Assembly: GCA_025464025.1 (NCBI GenBank)
Contig: JAODBP010000158.1
Location: forward strand, 1-6,292
Reading direction: 5' to 3'
Source: Actinomycetes bacterium
GTDB taxonomy: Bacteria > Actinomycetota > Acidimicrobiia > Acidimicrobiales > CADCSY01
DNA length: 6,292 nt
The position numbers and the translations under genes were made by a program. The notes under the pieces are model-generated. The model had not been told where the DNA came from. It saw nothing but the letters and a program-made list of their open reading frames with translations, and did no database searches. Within the stretch, counting starts at the first letter, position 1. Each line of letters opens with the position of its first letter. Shown here one piece after another: positions 1 to 5,076 of this stretch.

Positions 1-522
1 GGCCTGTACGGCGTCAAGGCGCTGCGCCTCGCCTACGAGCAGCGCAAGCGCGTGCCGAGCTTCTTCAAGCCCGACGACCTCAACATCCCCGACGTGCAGC
101 AGCGCGTGCACTGGGACCCGGAGTGGGCGAAGCGGGCGGGGAACCCCGCCATCTACGACTACGGGCGGATGCGGGAGACGTGGCTCATCCACCTCTGCAC
201 CGACTGGAGGGGCGACGACGCCTGGCTCTGGAAGCTCGACTGCCAGTTCCGGAAGTTCAACTACGTCGGCGACACCCACTGGATGCGGGGCCGGGTGACG
301 AGGAAGTTCCTGGCCGAGGGTGACCGGCCCGCCGTCGACGTCGAGGTGTGGGGCGAGAACCAGCGGGGCGAGACCACCACCCCGGGACACGCCACGATCC
401 TCCTGCCGTCGCGCGAGCATGGCGACGTGCGCCTCCCCGACGTGCCCGGCGGGGCCACCAGCTGCCAGGAGGCGCTCGACGCGCTCGCCGAGCGGTTCGC
501 GCACGACGAAGAGGTCGGGTGA
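1..522 (+). CDS. MaoC-like / hot-dog fold acyl dehydratase, C-terminal part (5' truncated by window)
   Basis: The frame is open from base 1 to the TGA at 520-522 and gives 173 residues with no upstream stop, so the gene begins outside the window; the GTG at 52 is internal. What is seen: a stretch running WAKRAGNPAIYDYGRMRETW, then WLWKLDCQFRKFNYVGDTHW and a C-terminal ENQRGETTTPGHATILLP strand. This is the pattern I associate with the second hot-dog domain of actinobacterial two-domain MaoC or FAS1-like acyl dehydratases, which hydrate or dehydrate 2-enoyl-CoA and 3-hydroxyacyl-CoA. The classical hydratase-2 motif (Asp-x-Asn-Pro-x-His) is not clearly present here, so the catalytic half may lie upstream or in a partner subunit. 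Its stop overlaps the start of the next gene in GTGA, which indicates an operon with the crotonases. The fold call is fairly sure; the substrate is unknown. Confidence 0.75.
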   Translation, partial: GLYGVKALRLAYEQRKRVPSFFKPDDLNIPDVQQRVHWDPEWAKRAGNPAIYDYGRMRETWLIHLCTDWRGDDAWLWKLDCQFRKFNYVGDTHWMRGRVTRKFLAEGDRPAVDVEVWGENQRGETTTPGHATILLPSREHGDVRLPDVPGGATSCQEALDALAERFAHDEEVG

Positions 523-1325
523 AGGCCTACCCCGCGGTCCCGGAGGGCCTGATCGTCGAGCACGACGGCCCGGTGCTGCGCCTCACGCTCAACCGACCCG
601 ACCGGCGCAACAGCCTCACCGACCCGATCGTGCTGTGCCTGATCGACACCATCGACGCCGCCGGCTCCGACGAGGACGTGCGGGTGATCCACCTCACCGG
701 CACGGGCGACCACTTCTGCTCCGGCTTCGACCTCGGCGAGCGCAGCGGTCCCGACCGGCCCCGGGTCGGCTCCATCAACCGCCGGATGTACTGGCTGGTC
801 AACCGGCTGATCCCGACCATGCTCCACACCCAGACGCCGATCGTGTGCACGGCGCAGGGGTGGATCATCGGCCTCGGGCTCAACCTGGTGCTGGCCTCCG
901 ACTTCGCGGTGGTCAGCGACGACGCCCGGCTGTGGGCGCCGTTCAACACGTTCGCGTTCACGCCCGACAGCGGCGCGTCGTGGCTCCTCCCCCGCCTGGC
1001 CGGCGTGACCCGGGCCAAGGAGATGCTCATGCTGGGCGAGAAGGTCAGCGGCGCACAGGCCGCCGACTGGGGCCTGGTCCACCGCGCCGTGCCGGGCATC
1101 GAGGTGCCGGCCGCGGGCGAGGCGCTGGTCCAGCGGCTGGCCAAGGCGCCGACCGTCGCCGTCGGCCTGACCAAGCTCCTCATCCAGCGGGGGCTCACCG
1201 TCGACATCGACCGCCACCTCGCCGACGAGGGCTTCGCCATGGAGCTGTCGAGCCGGAGCGAGGACTTCAAGGAGTACGGCAAGGCCAGCCGCGAGAAGCG
1301 CGACCCCGAGTTCGGAGGACGTTGA
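519..1325 (+). CDS. Crotonase-family enoyl-CoA hydratase/isomerase, PaaG-like active site (268 aa)
   Basis: A GTG start at 519 overlaps the upstream TGA (GTGA), with AGAGG about 4 nt before it. The protein has the crotonase layout: NRPDRRNSL near residue 24, oxyanion-hole segment FCSGFDL (66-72), second oxyanion segment GWIIGLGLNL (114-123), then APFNTFAFTPDSGASWLLPRLAG (the key piece is P141 to G152) and a C-terminal helix ending KRDPEFGG. At the two catalytic Glu positions of classical hydratase (rat Glu144 and Glu164) it has Asn122 and Phe142. Asp150 in TPDSG matches the catalytic Asp of PaaG-type and dienoyl-CoA isomerases as I know them. I infer an isomerase, or a hydratase acting on a polyunsaturated or aromatic-derived acyl-CoA, rather than a standard hydratase. 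It is the second gene of a translationally coupled operon with a MaoC dehydratase and two more crotonases. Family certain; reaction inferred. Confidence 0.9.
   Translation: MKAYPAVPEGLIVEHDGPVLRLTLNRPDRRNSLTDPIVLCLIDTIDAAGSDEDVRVIHLTGTGDHFCSGFDLGERSGPDRPRVGSINRRMYWLVNRLIPTMLHTQTPIVCTAQGWIIGLGLNLVLASDFAVVSDDARLWAPFNTFAFTPDSGASWLLPRLAGVTRAKEMLMLGEKVSGAQAADWGLVHRAVPGIEVPAAGEALVQRLAKAPTVAVGLTKLLIQRGLTVDIDRHLADEGFAMELSSRSEDFKEYGKASREKRDPEFGGR
1314..1318 (+). promoter_or_regulatory. Shine-Dalgarno site GGAGG for the second crotonase
   Basis: GGAGG lies 6 nt before the ATG at 1325, inside the last codons of the preceding crotonase. It fixes the start of the downstream gene at 1325 and is the strongest ribosome site in this operon; the neighbouring junctions rely mainly on GTGA overlap coupling. 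Confidence 0.75.
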
Positions 1326-2131
1326 TGGCCGCGCGGCCCCCGGAAGGTGACTGGCTCGGTTCGCCCTACCTCCGCTTCGAGCGGCGCGGCTCGATCGCCG
1401 TCGTCACCGTCGATCGGCCGGCCAAGCGCAACGCCCTGACCGCGGCGATGTACTTCGGGTGCCGGTACGCCGTCGACCTGCTCAACCGCGACCCCGAGTT
1501 GGCCGCCCTCGTCCTCACCGGGACCGGTGACGTGTTCATCCCCGGCGGCGACCTGGGCGCCGACCCCGAGGACGCGTGGATGGACCACGACCTGCTCGGG
1601 ATGGACAACACCCCGTTCGAGGCGTTCCGGAGCTCCTCGAAGCCGATCGTGTCGGCCGTGAACGGCATCTGCCAGGGCGGCGGGCTCATCATGGCGATGC
1701 TGTCCGACGTCGCCGTGGCGTCGACCAACGCCACGTTCCGGGCGCCCGAGGTGTTCCGGGGCATCGCCGACACGAACTACTCGGCGATCCTCCCGGGCCA
1801 GATCGGACTGCCCCGGGCTCGGGACATGCTGCTCACCGGCCGGGTGGTCGATGCCGCCACCGCCCTCGACTGGGGGTTGGTCACCCGGTTGTGCGAGCCG
1901 GGCCAGGAGCTCGACGAGGCCATCGAGATCGCCAAGCAGATCGGCCGGGGCGCGCCCCGGGCCCGGTCGGCGGTCAAGCGCGAGCTCAACCGCCAGTACG
2001 AGCACTACGACAAGGTCTCCATGGTCGAGTCGCTCTCCAGCGGCGAGGCGGTCGAGGGGTTCCTCGCCTTCAAGGAGAAGCGGATGCCGTCGTGGGTGCC
2101 CGACGACCTCAAGATCGACGGGCGCCTGTGA
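1325..2131 (+). CDS. Crotonase-family enoyl-CoA hydratase-like protein, single-Glu active site (268 aa)
   Basis: The ATG at 1325 shares its A with the upstream TGA (TGATG) and has GGAGG 6 nt ahead. Crotonase landmarks are VDRPAKRNAL (29-38), LTGTGDVFIPGGDL (64-77), NGICQGGGLIMAMLSD (113-128) and FRAPEVFRGI (138-147). The first catalytic Glu position holds Ile122 while the second, Glu142 in APE, is kept, so this is a one-glutamate crotonase. Such members may act as isomerases, hydrolases or hydratases with one general acid/base. The C-terminus carries AFKEKRMPSWVPDD, the usual crotonase tail with a short extension. It has the same length as the preceding paralogue, and GxG (118-120) and Pro141 fall at the same residue numbers, although the N-terminal part is offset by five residues. 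That fits an old tandem duplication that has since diverged a great deal. It overlaps the next gene by GTGA. Confidence 0.9.
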   Translation: MAARPPEGDWLGSPYLRFERRGSIAVVTVDRPAKRNALTAAMYFGCRYAVDLLNRDPELAALVLTGTGDVFIPGGDLGADPEDAWMDHDLLGMDNTPFEAFRSSSKPIVSAVNGICQGGGLIMAMLSDVAVASTNATFRAPEVFRGIADTNYSAILPGQIGLPRARDMLLTGRVVDAATALDWGLVTRLCEPGQELDEAIEIAKQIGRGAPRARSAVKRELNRQYEHYDKVSMVESLSSGEAVEGFLAFKEKRMPSWVPDDLKIDGRL

Positions 2132-2844
2132 TCGAGCAGTGGGTGGAGGACGGGGTGGGGCGCGTCCACCTCCACGACCCCCACCGCCGCAACGCCCTGA
2201 GCAAGGAGATGTCGGACGCCATCGCCGGGGCGGTGACGTCGCTCGACGCCGGTGCGCTCGTGCTCACCGCCGAGGGGCCCGTGTTCTGCTCCGGCGGCGT
2301 GCTCGACGACCTCATCGCCCCGCGGTTCCCGCTCTCGGAGTCCTACGCCGGGATGCTCGCGCTCGCCTCATGCCCGGTCCCCACGATCGCCGTGGTCGAC
2401 GGTCCGGCCATCGGCGCCGGCGTGAACCTGCCGCTGGCCTGCGACGTGGTCATCGCCGGTCCCCACGCCCGCTTCGACCCGCGCTTCCTCGACGTCGGCA
2501 TCCACCCCGGCGGCGGCCACCTCGACCGGCTGCGGCAGCGCATCGGGCGCCAGGGCGCCGTCGCCCTGTCCCTGTGCGGCGATGCCCTCTCCGGCGAGGA
2601 GGCGGCGGCGGCCGGCCTGGCCTGGCGCTTCGACCGTGACCCGCTGTCGGTGGCGCTCAAGCTCGCCCGCCGGGCCGCCGGCCGCGACCGCGAGCTCGTC
2701 GCCCGCACCAAGGCGACGCTCGACACCGAGTCCGACGACCCCTTCGCCCTCGAGCTCGAGGCCCAGCAGTGGTCGGTCGACCGCCCCGACTTCAAGGCGG
2801 GCGTCCAGGCGATCAAGGACTCCCTGGCGAAGAAGCGCGGCTGA
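2128..2844 (+). CDS. Short crotonase-family protein, EchA6-like, both catalytic Glu absent (238 aa)
   Basis: A GTG start at 2128 overlaps the previous stop (GTGA); no ATG fits better and there is only a weak GACGGG upstream, so translation is probably coupled. Landmarks are HDPHRRNAL (16-24), VFCSGGVLDD (52-61), DGPAIGAGVNLPLACD (91-106) and RFDPRFLDVGIHPGGGHLDRL (115-135). The two Glu positions are Asn100 and Arg119, so neither acid is present. The short length and the GPAIGAG segment resemble mycobacterial EchA6, which as I recall is a non-catalytic acyl-CoA-binding crotonase of about 243 residues. I infer acyl-CoA binding, or chemistry other than classical hydration. It is the last gene of the plus-strand operon; a palindromic element begins 8 nt after its stop. 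The EchA6 comparison is from memory and is not an orthology claim. Confidence 0.88.
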   Translation: MIEQWVEDGVGRVHLHDPHRRNALSKEMSDAIAGAVTSLDAGALVLTAEGPVFCSGGVLDDLIAPRFPLSESYAGMLALASCPVPTIAVVDGPAIGAGVNLPLACDVVIAGPHARFDPRFLDVGIHPGGGHLDRLRQRIGRQGAVALSLCGDALSGEEAAAAGLAWRFDRDPLSVALKLARRAAGRDRELVARTKATLDTESDDPFALELEAQQWSVDRPDFKAGVQAIKDSLAKKRG

Positions 2845-2852
2845 GTCCCTTT

Positions 2853-2904
2853 CGAACTGGCGATGGATTGACAACAGAAACGTTGTCAATCCGTCGCCGG
2901 TTCG
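2853..2904 (+). repeat. 52-bp palindromic element, copy 1 (possible terminator or REP-like unit)
   Basis: The left arm CGAACTGGCGATGGAT (2853-2868) pairs with the right arm ATCCGTCGCCGGTTCG (2889-2904). The inner stem TGACAAC/GTTGTCA closes on a 6-nt loop, AGAAAC. As plus-strand RNA the 23-bp stem is complete with two G-U wobbles; as minus-strand RNA those two become A-C mismatches. It sits between the convergent stops of the third crotonase (ends 2844) and the VOC gene (ends 2907). There is no T-tract, so it is not a textbook intrinsic terminator, though actinobacterial terminators often lack one. A second copy lies at 5021-5072 in opposite orientation with identical outer arms. Strand + denotes the orientation that gives G-U pairs. 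Confidence 0.85.
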
Positions 2905-2906
2905 GG

Positions 2907-3272
2907 TCAGCCCCGGGTGGTGTCGATGACGCAGAAGCGGTTGCCGTCGGGGTCGGCGAGCACCACGAAGTCGGCGTCGTCCGGGTAGTCGGGCCAGTCG
3001 ACCCGCTCGGCGCCGAGGCCGACGAGGCGCTCGACCTCGCCGGCCTGGTCGTCGCTGTAGAGGTCGAGGTGCACGTGGGGCACGTCCTCGGGCACCGAGG
3101 TCGACGCCTGGAGCGACAGCCCGACACCGGGCCCGCTCGCCGGCACCAGCACGGTGAAGCGGCCGTCGACCTCGCCGTCGCGCGGCACGTAGTCCAGCGC
3201 CGCGGTCCAGAACGCGGTGGCCCGCCGCATGTCGTAGATGCTCATGACCACGGTGCCGACGTGGAGGTTCAT
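2907..3272 (-). CDS. VOC-superfamily (glyoxalase/bleomycin-resistance fold) protein, 121 aa
   Basis: The ATG at 3272 overlaps the stop of the upstream LLM gene (ATGA), so the pair is translationally coupled; the frame stays open upstream but only as a shadow of that gene. The protein starts NLHVGTVVMSIYDMRRATAFWTAALDY (key landmark FWTAALDY at 21-28), the first beta-alpha unit of a vicinal oxygen chelate module. It then has VPHVHLDLYSDD with a candidate metal ligand at His66 or His68, and ends VVLADPDGNRFCVID. The size fits a two-module single-domain VOC protein working as a dimer. The DPDGNRFCVID ending lacks the Glu seen in many metal-dependent members, so metal use is uncertain. Its role is unknown: small VOC proteins include isomerases, dioxygenases and ligand-binding proteins. 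Linkage to the flavin oxidoreductase suggests they act in one pathway. The hairpin lies 2 nt after its stop. Confidence 0.88.
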   Translation of the reverse strand: MNLHVGTVVMSIYDMRRATAFWTAALDYVPRDGEVDGRFTVLVPASGPGVGLSLQASTSVPEDVPHVHLDLYSDDQAGEVERLVGLGAERVDWPDYPDDADFVVLADPDGNRFCVIDTTRG

Positions 3273-4351
3273 GCGAACTTCGGCATGACCTCGGCGCCGA
3301 AGCGGCGCAGCGAGTCGACGATGTCGTCGTGCTGCATCGGCGCGGCCTGGACCAGGAGCAGGAGCAGGTCGACGCCCTGGTCGGCGTACCACTGGACCTC
3401 GTCGATGCAGGTCTCCGGGCTGCCGAGGATCATCGAGTGGTTGGCCCGCATGTCGGCCTCGTCGCGCACCCGGTCGCCCACGTCGGCGAAGCGCGCCTTG
3501 TACCAGTCGTAGCTGGAGTCGGTGGCGCCCTCGATCGTGGCCAGCGACGAGTAGGTGTGCTCGACCATGTTGGCGTACCAGCTCACGCCCTCGTAGCCCC
3601 GGGCCATGGCGTCGGCGTCGTCGCGGCCGCAGAACATCATGGTGAAGGCGGCGAACTGGTCGTTGGTGACGAGGCCGACCGGGTCGGTCGGGGCCTGGAC
3701 CAGTCGCTTGTACTCGGCGACCTGCTCGGCCAGCCCGTCGGTCGAGGTGACCGAGAAGTGCATGTAGCCGATGCCCCGCTCGGCCGCGACCTGCGACGAC
3801 GACGGCTGGGTCCCCGACATCCAGATCGGCGGGTGGGGCGACTGCACCGGCTTGGGCAGCACGTTGCGGGTCGGCATCTGGAACGTGGGCGAGTCCCACG
3901 AGAACTCGTCCTGGGTCCACATCTTCGGGATCATGTGGAGGGCCTCGTCCCACTGGGCCCGGGTCACGTTCGGGTCGATGCCGAAGCCTTCGAGCTCGAC
4001 GCCCGAGGCCGAGCGGGCCGTGCCGAAGTCGAGCCGCCCCTTGCTCATGATGTCGAGCACGGCGGCCATCTCGGCCGACCGGATGGGGTTGTTGTACTGG
4101 AACGGCAGCAGCCGCGACCCGTGCCCGATGCGGATGGTCGACGTGTGCTGGGCCACGGCCGAGAGCCACACCTCGGGCGCCGAGCTGACCGAGAACTGGT
4201 CGAGGAAGTGGTGCTCGACGATGAAGCAGTGCGAGAAGCCGACCTCCTCGGCCACCTTCACCTGCTCGAGCGCCTCCCAGAAGGCATCCGCCACCGTGGT
4301 CTCGCCCCACGGCCGCAGCGGCTCGATCTCGTACAGCAGCCCGAACTTCAC
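3269..4351 (-). CDS. LLM-class (luciferase-like) flavin-dependent oxidoreductase, 360 aa
   Basis: A GTG start at 4351 is preceded by GGGGGGA 4-5 nt upstream on the minus strand. The protein is a bacterial-luciferase-family TIM barrel. It starts MKFGLLYEIE, has EHHF (46-49) after GFSHCFIV, the segment IGHGSRLLPFQYNNPIRSAE (75-94), GRLDFGTARS (105-114; the family's GRxxxGxGRG region), QSPHPPIWMSG (170-180) and GSPE near 310. Length is usual for LuxA-like monooxygenases. Such enzymes use reduced FMN (or F420 in some actinobacterial branches) to oxygenate or dehydrogenate a substrate; the cofactor cannot be read confidently here. Trp and Met content in the C-terminal third is normal, and no signal peptide or membrane segment is seen. 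It is first in a two-gene operon with the VOC protein and is divergent from an isochorismatase-like gene. Confidence 0.92.
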   Translation of the reverse strand: MKFGLLYEIEPLRPWGETTVADAFWEALEQVKVAEEVGFSHCFIVEHHFLDQFSVSSAPEVWLSAVAQHTSTIRIGHGSRLLPFQYNNPIRSAEMAAVLDIMSKGRLDFGTARSASGVELEGFGIDPNVTRAQWDEALHMIPKMWTQDEFSWDSPTFQMPTRNVLPKPVQSPHPPIWMSGTQPSSSQVAAERGIGYMHFSVTSTDGLAEQVAEYKRLVQAPTDPVGLVTNDQFAAFTMMFCGRDDADAMARGYEGVSWYANMVEHTYSSLATIEGATDSSYDWYKARFADVGDRVRDEADMRANHSMILGSPETCIDEVQWYADQGVDLLLLLVQAAPMQHDDIVDSLRRFGAEVMPKFA

Positions 4352-4369
4352 GTGCGTCCCCCCGTCGTC

Positions 4370-4379
4370 ACCGATCGGT
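4370..4379. promoter_or_regulatory. Perfect 10-bp palindrome ACCGATCGGT in the divergent gap, candidate operator
   Basis: ACCGATCGGT equals its own reverse complement and lies in the 47-bp gap between the LLM and isochorismatase-like genes. It would overlap the predicted minus-strand start site and the spacer of the plus-strand promoter, so one bound repressor could shut both. A 10-bp palindrome in GC-rich DNA can arise by chance, and no regulator gene is in the window. Confidence 0.3.
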
Positions 4380-4382
4380 CGG

Positions 4383-4392
4383 ACTCTAGGGT
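4383..4392. promoter_or_regulatory. Overlapping divergent -10-like boxes, candidate promoters
   Basis: ACTCTAGGGT reads TAGGGT on plus (4387-4392) and TAGAGT on minus (4383-4388), both fitting TAnnnT and sharing the central TA. The plus box ends 6 nt before the ATG at 4399, the spacing of leaderless actinobacterial mRNAs; a weak -35 (TCGTCA, 4365-4370) sits 16 nt upstream. AGGG here could instead be a ribosome site. The minus box would give a leader of about 25 nt holding the GGGGGGA site of the LLM gene. Confidence 0.4.
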
Positions 4393-4398
4393 GCGGCC

Positions 4399-5019
4399 AT
4401 GCCGCTCGACCTCGCCGAACTGGTCTCGCCCGAGCACACCGCCGTCGTCACCTGCGAGATGCAGCGGGGGACGATCGGCGACCACGCCTGCATCCCGCTG
4501 CTGGCCGACGAGGTGCGGGAGCTGGGCGTGCTCGATGCGGCGGCGAACCTGTGCCGGGCGGCCCGGGCCGCGGGCGTGCGGGTCGTCCACGCCACCATCG
4601 AGCTGCGGGCCGACGGGGCCGGCACCACCATCAACAACCCGATGATGGCCATGGCGGCCAAGGACCCCGGTCGGATGCAGCAGGGCACGCCGGCCGCCGA
4701 GGTCTGCCCCGAGCTCGGCCCGGAGCCGGAGGACGTCGTGGTGTCGCGCATCCACGGCGTCACGCCCTTCACCGGCACGTCGCTCGACCCCGTGCTCCGG
4801 AGCCTCGGCGTGACGACGATCGTGCCGGTCGGCGTGTCGGTGAACGAGGCGCTGCTCGGCCTGTGCATCAGCGCCGCCGACCTCGGCTACCGCATCGCCC
4901 TGCCGACCGACGCCATCGCCGGCCTCCCCCGCGCCTACGCCGAGCAGGTCGTCGAGCACACCCTCGCGCTCCTCGTGAAGCGCACCACCACGACCGCCGT
5001 CATCGCCACCTGGCACTGA
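4399..5019 (+). CDS. Isochorismatase-fold (cysteine hydrolase-like) protein with substituted catalytic triad, 206 aa
   Basis: An ATG at 4399 starts a protein with the isochorismatase-family core: AVVTCEMQRG (15-24), RAAGVRVVHATI (56-67), DVVVSRIHGVTPFTGTSLD (112-130), VGVSVNEALLGLCISAADLGYR (key part VGVSVNEALL, 144-153) and PTDAIAG (169-175). The family normally uses Asp-Lys-Cys to hydrolyse ether or amide substrates through a cysteine nucleophile. Here the three positions align with Glu20, Arg117 and Ala151, so the nucleophile is gone; Cys156 is five residues further on and not in the right place. Similar Cys-less relatives ending in PELGPEP...GVSxNxA exist in actinobacteria as I recall, so this is likely a subfamily trait and not decay: the frame is intact and typical in codon use. 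Function is unknown; it may bind a ligand or use other chemistry. It is divergent from the LLM gene. Confidence 0.87.
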   Translation: MPLDLAELVSPEHTAVVTCEMQRGTIGDHACIPLLADEVRELGVLDAAANLCRAARAAGVRVVHATIELRADGAGTTINNPMMAMAAKDPGRMQQGTPAAEVCPELGPEPEDVVVSRIHGVTPFTGTSLDPVLRSLGVTTIVPVGVSVNEALLGLCISAADLGYRIALPTDAIAGLPRAYAEQVVEHTLALLVKRTTTTAVIATWH

Positions 5020-5020
5020 C

Positions 5021-5072
5021 CGAACCGGCGACGGATCGTGCACAGATGTGTGCACGATCCATCGCCAGTTCG
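5021..5072 (-). repeat. 52-bp palindromic element, copy 2 (inverted relative to copy 1)
   Basis: CGAACCGGCGACGGAT (5021-5036) pairs with ATCCATCGCCAGTTCG (5057-5072). The inner stem CGTGCACA/TGTGCACG closes on a 4-nt loop, GATG, and outer pairs C5020-G5073 and A5019-T5074 extend it. Reverse-complemented, its outer arms are identical to copy 1 (32 of 32 bases) and total length is the same, while the 20-nt core differs. The G-U-wobble orientation is the minus strand, as a transcript from the SDR operon would read it. It lies between the isochorismatase-like stop (5019) and the SDR stop (5077). No T-tract follows on either side. Confidence 0.85.
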
Positions 5073-5076
5073 GTGG

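Noticed and set aside
320..1324. Long open plus-strand frame upstream of and in phase with the second crotonase, which could suggest a 603-residue fusion
   Set aside because: The upstream part is Arg/Pro/Gly-rich out-of-frame translation of the MaoC and first crotonase genes. The crotonase fold and GGAGG site place the real start at 1325.
261..2005. Long open frames on the minus strand opposite the crotonase operon
   Set aside because: They have low-complexity Arg/Gly/Asp-rich composition, no recognisable domain, and lie antisense to strong crotonase coding sequence; typical GC-rich shadows.
2869..2888. Inner palindrome TGACAAC-N6-GTTGTCA as a TetR-type operator
   Set aside because: It lies between two convergent stop codons, away from any promoter, and is replaced by a different palindrome in the second copy of the element.
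2853..2904. Integron attC-like site, because of imperfect palindromes with AAC/GTT in the stem
   Set aside because: The GTTRRRY/RYYYAAC core pair is not matched, and no cassette structure or integrase is present.
2889..2909. GGTTCGGGTC resembling a tRNA T-arm
   Set aside because: It is part of the palindromic element; there is no acceptor, D or anticodon arm around it.
3273..4310. In-frame open extension upstream of the VOC gene that would make a 467-residue protein
   Set aside because: It is an out-of-frame reading of the LLM gene; the VOC fold starts exactly at the ATGA overlap.
3329..4645. Long plus-strand open frames opposite the LLM gene
   Set aside because: No family features, Val/Gly/Arg-rich, antisense to a clear luciferase-like protein and running across the divergent promoter gap.
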